Source: Synergistaceae bacterium | GTDB taxonomy: Bacteria > Synergistota > Synergistia > Synergistales > 79-D21 | Length of the DNA stretch: 42,508 nt | Direction of reading: 5' to 3' | Assembly (NCBI GenBank): GCA_012517195.1 | Contig: JAAYVK010000054.1 | Span: 1 to 42,508, forward strand | Shown: piece by piece, positions 36,789 through 42,508 of the stretch | Layout: each line of letters starts with the position of its first letter | Numbering within the stretch: the stretch's first letter is position 1 | Position numbers and translations under genes: made by a program | Notes under the pieces: model-generated | Databases searched by the model: none | What the model saw: the letters and a program-made list of their open reading frames with translations, nothing else | Told to the model about the DNA's origin: nothing

Positions 36789-38176
36789 ACCTCTACCGGG
36801 AAGGATACCGTTCCGTCCAGGGGATCGTGGGCCCTCTCCTGATGGTTTCGGGCGTAAGGGAAGCGGGCTTCGGAGAAAAGGTCCTGATCGAGACCCCGGA
36901 CGGAAAAAGGACCGGCCAGGTCCTGCAGGTTGACGGTGACCTTTGCGCCATCCAGGTTTTCGAGGGGACGATGGGTCTCTATTCGGGGGGGACGACGGTG
37001 TGGCTGGAAAGGGACATCGTCCGCATGCCGGTCGGCCTTTCTCTTCTCGGCAGGGTTCTCGACGGTCGGGGTCGCCCCGCCGACGGGAAGCCGCTCGGTT
37101 TTATCGAAAAGACTCTCCCGGTGAACGGCCTGCCTCTTAACCCGGTTGCCCGGACAAGCCCCAATTCATTCGTTGAAACAGGCATCTCCACGATCGACCT
37201 GATGAATACCCTCGTAAGGGGGCAGAAGCTGCCCATCTTTTCCGGGGCAGGATTGCCGGCAAACCGCCTGGCCTCGCAAATCGTGCGGCAATCGAGGGTC
37301 CCTGGAAAGGAAACCTCCTTTATCGTCGTTTTTGCAGCGATCGGCATCACTGCCCGCGAATCAAGGGAATTCCTCGACGATTTCGAAAAGACCGGTGCCC
37401 TGAACAACGGCGTTTTTTTCATCAATCTTGCCAGTGATTCGGCCGTCGAGCGTCTTCTCACACCCAGGCTCGCCCTGAGCGTGGCAGAGTATTTCGCCTT
37501 TGAGAAGGGATACGATGTTCTTGTCGTGATGACTGATATGCTGCATTATTGCGAAGCGTTGAGAGAGGTCAGCGCGGCGAGGGAGGAAGTCCCGGGCAGA
37601 AGGGGTTTCCCCGGCTACATGTACTCTGACCTTGCAAGCCTCTACGAAAGGGCGGGATGCGTGCATGGATGCGGGGGCAGCGTGACCCAGATTCCCATCA
37701 TCACGATGCCCGACGACGACATGACCCATCCCGTCGTTGACCTTTCCGGCTACATCACGGAAGGACAGGTCGTACTGGACAGGAACCTTCACGACCGGGG
37801 AATCTATCCGCCGGTGAACGTGCTCCCAAGCCTGAGCCGATTGATGAACAAGGGGATCGGAAAAGGACGGACAGTCGCAGAGCACCGTTCCATGGCCGAC
37901 CAGCTTTACGCGGCCTATGCCCGATCCCGGGAACTTGAGCGGCTTAAGCTGATCGTGGGGGAGGAAGGGCTTTCCGCGCTCGAACACCGCTACATCCAGT
38001 TCGGAACCGCTTTCGAAAAGAGCTTCGTGAACCAGGGGGAAACCCGGAGGAGCCTCGAGCAATCCCTCGAAAAGTCATGGGAGACCCTGGCGCAGCTGCC
38101 TCCTTCTGAACTTTACAGGCTACCGCGGGAACTTGTCGAAAGCCACATGGGCGAAGACGGGATCCTCAAGCCATGA
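36785..38176 (+). CDS. A/V-type ATPase subunit B
   Basis: GISTIDLMNTLVRGQKLPIFSGAGLPANRLASQI; PDDDMTHPVVDLSGYITEGQ. Confidence 0.96.
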   Translation: MNLYREGYRSVQGIVGPLLMVSGVREAGFGEKVLIETPDGKRTGQVLQVDGDLCAIQVFEGTMGLYSGGTTVWLERDIVRMPVGLSLLGRVLDGRGRPADGKPLGFIEKTLPVNGLPLNPVARTSPNSFVETGISTIDLMNTLVRGQKLPIFSGAGLPANRLASQIVRQSRVPGKETSFIVVFAAIGITARESREFLDDFEKTGALNNGVFFINLASDSAVERLLTPRLALSVAEYFAFEKGYDVLVVMTDMLHYCEALREVSAAREEVPGRRGFPGYMYSDLASLYERAGCVHGCGGSVTQIPIITMPDDDMTHPVVDLSGYITEGQVVLDRNLHDRGIYPPVNVLPSLSRLMNKGIGKGRTVAEHRSMADQLYAAYARSRELERLKLIVGEEGLSALEHRYIQFGTAFEKSFVNQGETRRSLEQSLEKSWETLAQLPPSELYRLPRELVESHMGEDGILKP

Positions 38177-38868
38177 ACAGACCTCCGACGAGAGATCAAC
38201 TCCTGTCGCTGCGGCGTCAGATCGTCGTCGTCCAGTACGGCAAAATGCTCCTGGAGAAGAAGCGAGACGCTCTGATCCGGGCAATCGAGGAGGATCGACG
38301 ACTCTTCCGGGAGATCGAAAAGCAGTTCCTCGATCTTTGCGGAAAGCTTTCTTTTTCTTATTCACTTGTCCGCATCTTCGACGGGAATTTTGCCCTTCGC
38401 GTTCTGAAGCCGGTATCTCCCCCCCTGGAAATCCGATCCACTTTCCACGTCCTGGTGGGGTGCCGCTACCCACAGTTTCAAAGCCCCTATGAAGGCCTCG
38501 CGGCCGAATCGGAGGGCCTGGCCTATGACCCCGCCCTTGCATCCCTGAACCTGGATGACCTGCTGAAACTTCTGGAAGAAGGGAAGGGCCTTGTCTGGGA
38601 GTTCATCAACAAAAAGGCAAAGCTTCAGGCCCTGGACAGGGAGTTGAAAAAGACCCTTCAGAAAATCAATACTCTTCAGCACATCCTGCTTCCCTCCCTC
38701 GGGAGGGACCTGAAGCGGATCCGGGAAACCCTCTCCGAAAGAGAGAGACAGGAGCTTTTCAATATCAAGAAGCTCCGGACCCGGATGATTCGCAGGCAGG
38801 AAAAATCCAGGCCTGAAAGGAACTTCCAGCGATGTTCACCGAGCCCTTCAAGCCGGGTCTCATCCTGA
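38173..38868 (+). CDS. A/V-type ATPase subunit D
   Basis: MNRPPTRDQLLSLRRQIVVVQYGKMLLEKKRDALIRAI; C-term coiled coil RVNTLQHILLPSL-like region. Confidence 0.92.
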   Translation: MNRPPTRDQLLSLRRQIVVVQYGKMLLEKKRDALIRAIEEDRRLFREIEKQFLDLCGKLSFSYSLVRIFDGNFALRVLKPVSPPLEIRSTFHVLVGCRYPQFQSPYEGLAAESEGLAYDPALASLNLDDLLKLLEEGKGLVWEFINKKAKLQALDRELKKTLQKINTLQHILLPSLGRDLKRIRETLSERERQELFNIKKLRTRMIRRQEKSRPERNFQRCSPSPSSRVSS

Positions 38869-39023
38869 AACTGCGAAAGGCGCATGCCTGCGGAAGCGAA
38901 AGGTGGCGGGTCGTAAGCGTGGGAGCCTTGCTCGAGCTGGAATGCCTTGGATGTGGAAAGAGACGGACCTTCGATCCGCTCGAACTCCGGCGCCTGGTGC
39001 GCAAAAGCGAAAACCGGCCTTGA
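38832..39023 (+). CDS. DUF951 family protein
   Basis: LRKAHACGSERWRVVSVGALLELECLGCGKRRTFDPLELRR. Confidence 0.85.
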   Translation: MFTEPFKPGLILKLRKAHACGSERWRVVSVGALLELECLGCGKRRTFDPLELRRLVRKSENRP

Positions 39024-39484
39024 AGCTGCTTTTTCTTAGTGTCGGCAGGATGAAGTCGGAACCGCTCACGGCGGTTTTTTCGGAATACATTCGGCGGATT
39101 TCCCGCTATTGCCCTGTTTCCTGCGAAACCGTCCGGGAGAGCAAGGCCAAAGTCCCCGAGATTACGCGCGAAGAGGAAGGAGAGCGCCTCCTGCGTCTGA
39201 TCACCGAACGGGATACTCTAGTGCTCCTGGACGAACGTGGAAAAATGATGTCCAGCCTTTCCTATGCCCGATGGTTATCGAATAGAATAGAATTATCTGC
39301 AGGACGTCTCTGCCTCCTCGTGGGCGGGGCCTACGGAGTTTCTTCCAGGGTGCGGGAAAGGGCGGACGAAACCGTCGCGCTATCCTTGATGACGCTTCCG
39401 CACGAACTCTGCCTCGTGATCCTGGCCGAGCAGGTTTACCGGGCCTTTTCGATCCTGAGAGGATCATCCTACCATCATGAGTGA
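39020..39484 (+). CDS. rlmH: 23S rRNA (pseudouridine1915-N3)-methyltransferase
   Basis: LLDERGKMMSS, LLVGGAYGVSSRVRERADETVALSLMTLPHELCLVILAEQVYRAFSILRGSSYHHE; TTG start overlapping the DUF951 stop. Confidence 0.94.
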   Translation: MKLLFLSVGRMKSEPLTAVFSEYIRRISRYCPVSCETVRESKAKVPEITREEEGERLLRLITERDTLVLLDERGKMMSSLSYARWLSNRIELSAGRLCLLVGGAYGVSSRVRERADETVALSLMTLPHELCLVILAEQVYRAFSILRGSSYHHE

Positions 39485-39518
39485 TCATTGGAACTAAAGA
39501 ACGAGGAGGGAATAACCG

Positions 39519-39827
39519 TTGAAATTCGACAAGATTCTTAAGCAGGCGCAAAAGATGCAGGCGGATATGGCCCGGATCCAGGAAGAACTGGCCAACGAGC
39601 GGATCGAGGGGTTGGCCGGGGGGGGTATGGTCAAGGCCACCGTTAACGGTCAGGGAGACATCCTCGAAGTTCACCTTGAAAAGGAAGTCATTGACCCGGA
39701 AGAAAAGGAAATGCTGGAAGACCTCATCGTGGCAGCGATCAACGATGCGGTGAGGAAAAGCCGCGAAGTCGCGAGCCAGCGCATGAGCGGCCTCACGGGC
39801 GGCATGGGCTTCCCCGGGCTGATGTGA
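39519..39827 (+). CDS. YbaB/EbfC nucleoid-associated protein
   Basis: LKQAQKMQADMARIQEELANERIEG..GGGMVKATVNGQGDILEV; upstream of recR; TTG start with GAGGAGGG. Confidence 0.94.
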   Translation: MKFDKILKQAQKMQADMARIQEELANERIEGLAGGGMVKATVNGQGDILEVHLEKEVIDPEEKEMLEDLIVAAINDAVRKSREVASQRMSGLTGGMGFPGLM

Positions 39828-40456
39828 GGGGAAAGGGAACCGGCTTGTCCACGCCTTCTCCAATCGAAAAACTTTCTTCACTGCTGTGCCGCCTTCCGGG
39901 GATCGGAGAAAAGAGTGCCAGGCGGATCGTTTTTCACATGATGGCGCAGCCTGAGGAGTTTTGCCGGGAATTCGCCGAGGCGGTCCGCACGCTCAAGGAA
40001 CGGCTTCATCCGTGTCCCGAATGCGGGAATTTCACCGAGGAAGATCCCTGTCCGATCTGCTCCGATCCCTTCCGGGACCGGACGGTGCTTTGTGTTGTCG
40101 AAACCGCGGAGGATCTTGTCTGCCTGGAGCAGGCCTCCGTTTTTGGAGGCCTTTATCAGGTTTTGGGCGGACGGGTTTCCCCGATGGACGGGGAAGAAAT
40201 CGATCCCCGCATTCTGGAAACCCTTCAGCGCAGGATTCGTGAAAACGGCGTAAAGGAGGTCATCATCGCGACGAACCCCTGCGTCGAGGGGGATTTGACC
40301 TATTTTGCCGTTGTTGACGCCCTCAGGGGAAGCGGAGCCAGGCTTTCAAGGCTGGCGTACGGGCTGCCCGTGGGCGGTAGCATCGGTTACGCGGATCGCG
40401 TCACCCTCCACGCCGCTCTGGAAGCCCGCAGACAGGTCAATGACACGAATATTTAA
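39824..40456 (+). CDS. recR: Recombination mediator RecR
   Basis: LCRLPGIGEKSARRIVFHMM; CPECGNF..CPIC; Toprim VVETAEDLVCLE; alternative TTG start at 39845. Confidence 0.95.
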   Translation: MRGKGTGLSTPSPIEKLSSLLCRLPGIGEKSARRIVFHMMAQPEEFCREFAEAVRTLKERLHPCPECGNFTEEDPCPICSDPFRDRTVLCVVETAEDLVCLEQASVFGGLYQVLGGRVSPMDGEEIDPRILETLQRRIRENGVKEVIIATNPCVEGDLTYFAVVDALRGSGARLSRLAYGLPVGGSIGYADRVTLHAALEARRQVNDTNI

Positions 40457-40485
40457 CCATTCTTCTCCAGGAAGGGAGTGAGAAC

Positions 40486-41652
40486 ATGGCAGAAGGGTTC
40501 GGCAAGATCCTGAAGGCGGGAACGCGAGTTCTTTTCTCGCTGCTTGGAGGCGTTGCCGGCTACCAGGTCGCGCAGATCATCCTGCGGCAGGGTTGGTGGA
40601 AAGGGGGGTCGATGAGCCACATCATCGCAATCAACCTCCTATTCATTGGAGCTCTGTCACTAACCGGCTTTATCCTCAGCATCTATTTCGTAAAAGGGCT
40701 GGTCTTCATCGGGACTTTTTCTGAACGCCAGCTCCAGACCACGAGCTGGCACGATCTTTCCGTTTCGGTGATCGGGCTGATCGTGGGACTCCTTGTGGCA
40801 AACCTGATCGCGCTGCCCTTTTCCGGCCTGCCCGCGGTCGGCAGCTACATCGCGGTTCTGCTTAACCTGACACTCGGGTACCTTGGCGTCCGCATCTTCT
40901 CGAGGCGCCGGGATGAGATCCTGAACATGTGGTCCTCTCTCGGGGGTCTGAAAGGCAAGCTGATCTTCCGCGGGAAAAAAGGGAGGCAACCCTCTTCCCA
41001 GGGCCAGCAGGAGGACCTTTTTCTCGAGGAAAGCCGGGAAACGCCTCCCAAAATCCTCGACACAAGCGTCATCATCGACGGAAGGATCCTGGACGTCGCA
41101 AAGGTCGGTTTCCTCGAAGGCCCGATCGTCCTGCCCCGGTTTGTGCTGACCGAACTTCAATCCGTGGCGGATTCCACGGATCCGAGCAAGCGTTCCAGGG
41201 GACGGCGAGGGTTCGACGTCGTCAGTGAACTTCAGAAACTCAGGGAGATCCACGTTCAGGTTCTGGAGATGACCCTCAAAGACCTGGGGCTGGAAGCCGT
41301 TGACGAAGCTTTGATCGCTTTGGCCAAGCAGGTGGGCGGAAAAATCCTCACAACCGATTACAACCTGAACATGCGCGCCCAGGTCGAAAAAGTCGTAGTT
41401 TTGAACGTCAACGACCTGGCCAATTCTCTCAAGCCCGTCCTCCTTCCCGGTGAGAGCCTCGTCGTCGAGATCCTGAGAGAAGGCAAGGAACCCAACCAGG
41501 GAGTCGGATATCTCGAAGACGGAACGATGATCGTCGTTGAAGACGGCCAGCGTCATATCGGAAGAAAGGTCGAGGTCTTCGTCACATCTCTCCTGCAGAC
41601 ATCGGCCGGCCGGATGATCTTCGGCCGGTACGTGCGGGAGGTCCAGCGTTGA
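40486..41652 (+). CDS. PIN/TRAM domain integral membrane protein (YacL-like)
   Basis: 4 TM helices, [41 protein letters not shown] domain, C-terminal TRAM; precedes ispD. Confidence 0.92.
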   Translation: MAEGFGKILKAGTRVLFSLLGGVAGYQVAQIILRQGWWKGGSMSHIIAINLLFIGALSLTGFILSIYFVKGLVFIGTFSERQLQTTSWHDLSVSVIGLIVGLLVANLIALPFSGLPAVGSYIAVLLNLTLGYLGVRIFSRRRDEILNMWSSLGGLKGKLIFRGKKGRQPSSQGQQEDLFLEESRETPPKILDTSVIIDGRILDVAKVGFLEGPIVLPRFVLTELQSVADSTDPSKRSRGRRGFDVVSELQKLREIHVQVLEMTLKDLGLEAVDEALIALAKQVGGKILTTDYNLNMRAQVEKVVVLNVNDLANSLKPVLLPGESLVVEILREGKEPNQGVGYLEDGTMIVVEDGQRHIGRKVEVFVTSLLQTSAGRMIFGRYVREVQR

Positions 41653-42508
41653 GAGCAGGCGTTTCCTTCATCCTCGTCGCTGCCGGAAGGGGCACCCGCT
41701 TTGGCGGAGTCCAACCCAAGCAATACAAAACCCTGGCCGGGCGTCCCCTCTGGAGGTGGCCCGCGGAAACTGCCGGTGTTCTCTCGTCGAAAGGTCTCGT
41801 GGACGAACTGGTTCTCGTTGTTCCCCAGGAGGACCGGCAACGCTTTCCCGGTGAAATTTCCAACCTGGAGGTGCCGGTCACCTTGGCAGCGGGAGGAAAA
41901 GAAAGAGCCGATTCGGTGATGAACGGCCTGATGGCCGCCCGGGGCCGGTTCGTCCTGGTCCATGACGCGGCGCGGCCCCTGGTGTCAGAAGGGCTTTGCC
42001 GGAAATTGATCGAGGAGGCAAGGAAAACAGGAGGCGCCATCCCTGTGCTGCCCGTTTCAGACGCCCTGAAGCGCATCCGGGGGGAAACGGTCCAATCGGT
42101 CGACCGGGAAGGGCTTTTCCGGGCCCAGACACCTCAGGCCTTTGAACGCGAACCCCTGATGGCCGCCATGGCCCGCTTCGGATCCGGCGCGGCGGACGAG
42201 TCCGAAGCCTGGATCGCTGCCGGCAGGCCGCTTTCGTTCGTACCGGGAGAGGGAGCCAACTTCAAGGTAACCTTTCCCGAGGATCTTTCCCTGGCGGAGA
42301 AGATCCTTTCCGGAACCGCAGAATGGAGATCGGGGCACGGATATGACGTGCATCCCCTCGTACCTGGAAGGCCGCTCGTATTGGGGGGGATCCGGATCCC
42401 TTCCCCTTTGGGACTCGAGGGACACTCGGATGCGGACTGCGTCTGCCACGCCGCTTCCGACGCCCTCCTGGGAGGTGCTGGGCTGCCGGACATCGGGAGT
42501 CTTTTTCC
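41649..42508 (+). CDS. ispDF: Bifunctional IspD-IspF fusion (truncated by window end)
   Basis: Translated from the sequence (absent from ORF track, open at 3' end): [39 protein letters not shown].. then [61 protein letters not shown] start overlapping the PIN-TRAM stop. Confidence 0.9.
   Translation, partial: MRAGVSFILVAAGRGTRFGGVQPKQYKTLAGRPLWRWPAETAGVLSSKGLVDELVLVVPQEDRQRFPGEISNLEVPVTLAAGGKERADSVMNGLMAARGRFVLVHDAARPLVSEGLCRKLIEEARKTGGAIPVLPVSDALKRIRGETVQSVDREGLFRAQTPQAFEREPLMAAMARFGSGAADESEAWIAAGRPLSFVPGEGANFKVTFPEDLSLAEKILSGTAEWRSGHGYDVHPLVPGRPLVLGGIRIPSPLGLEGHSDADCVCHAASDALLGGAGLPDIGSLF

Overview
The window is about 42.5 kb of GC-rich bacterial chromosome, densely coding and mostly core. 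Gene content and order (A/V-type ATPase, KOR operon, tRNA-Sec, RibD-RibE-RibBA-RibH) resemble an anaerobic amino-acid fermenter such as Synergistota; this taxonomy is inference only. Plus strand, left to right: ispH, rpsA-like, def, fmt, an uncharacterised P-loop ATPase, korDABC, NUDIX, xerD/C, punA, pdp, a SigH-like sigma factor, tRNA-Sec (selC), a small hypothetical, a cyclase-family protein and sixA. A mixed-strand block follows: recD2 (-), Mut7-C protein (+), Fe-ADH (-), typA (-), wrbA (-), cysS (-). The plus strand resumes with uvrC, ribD, ribE, ribBA, ribH, serS, a membrane-domain/GT26 fusion, a CBS protein, the A/V-ATPase genes G-I-K-E-C-F-A-B-D, DUF951, rlmH, ybaB, recR and a PIN-TRAM protein. 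It ends in a truncated ispD-ispF fusion that the ORF track misses. No CRISPR array, transposase or prophage was seen. The best second-look items are: (1) an apparently catalytically dead WecA/MraY-like domain fused to an intact-looking WecG/TagA domain, (2) a CBS sensor gene coupled to the V-ATPase operon, (3) an uncharacterised ATPase coupled to the KOR operon, (4) a cyclase-family protein with a degenerate metal motif, and (5) tRNA-Sec with weak stems beside an orphan protein. I did not find convincing evidence for a wholly new multi-gene system.
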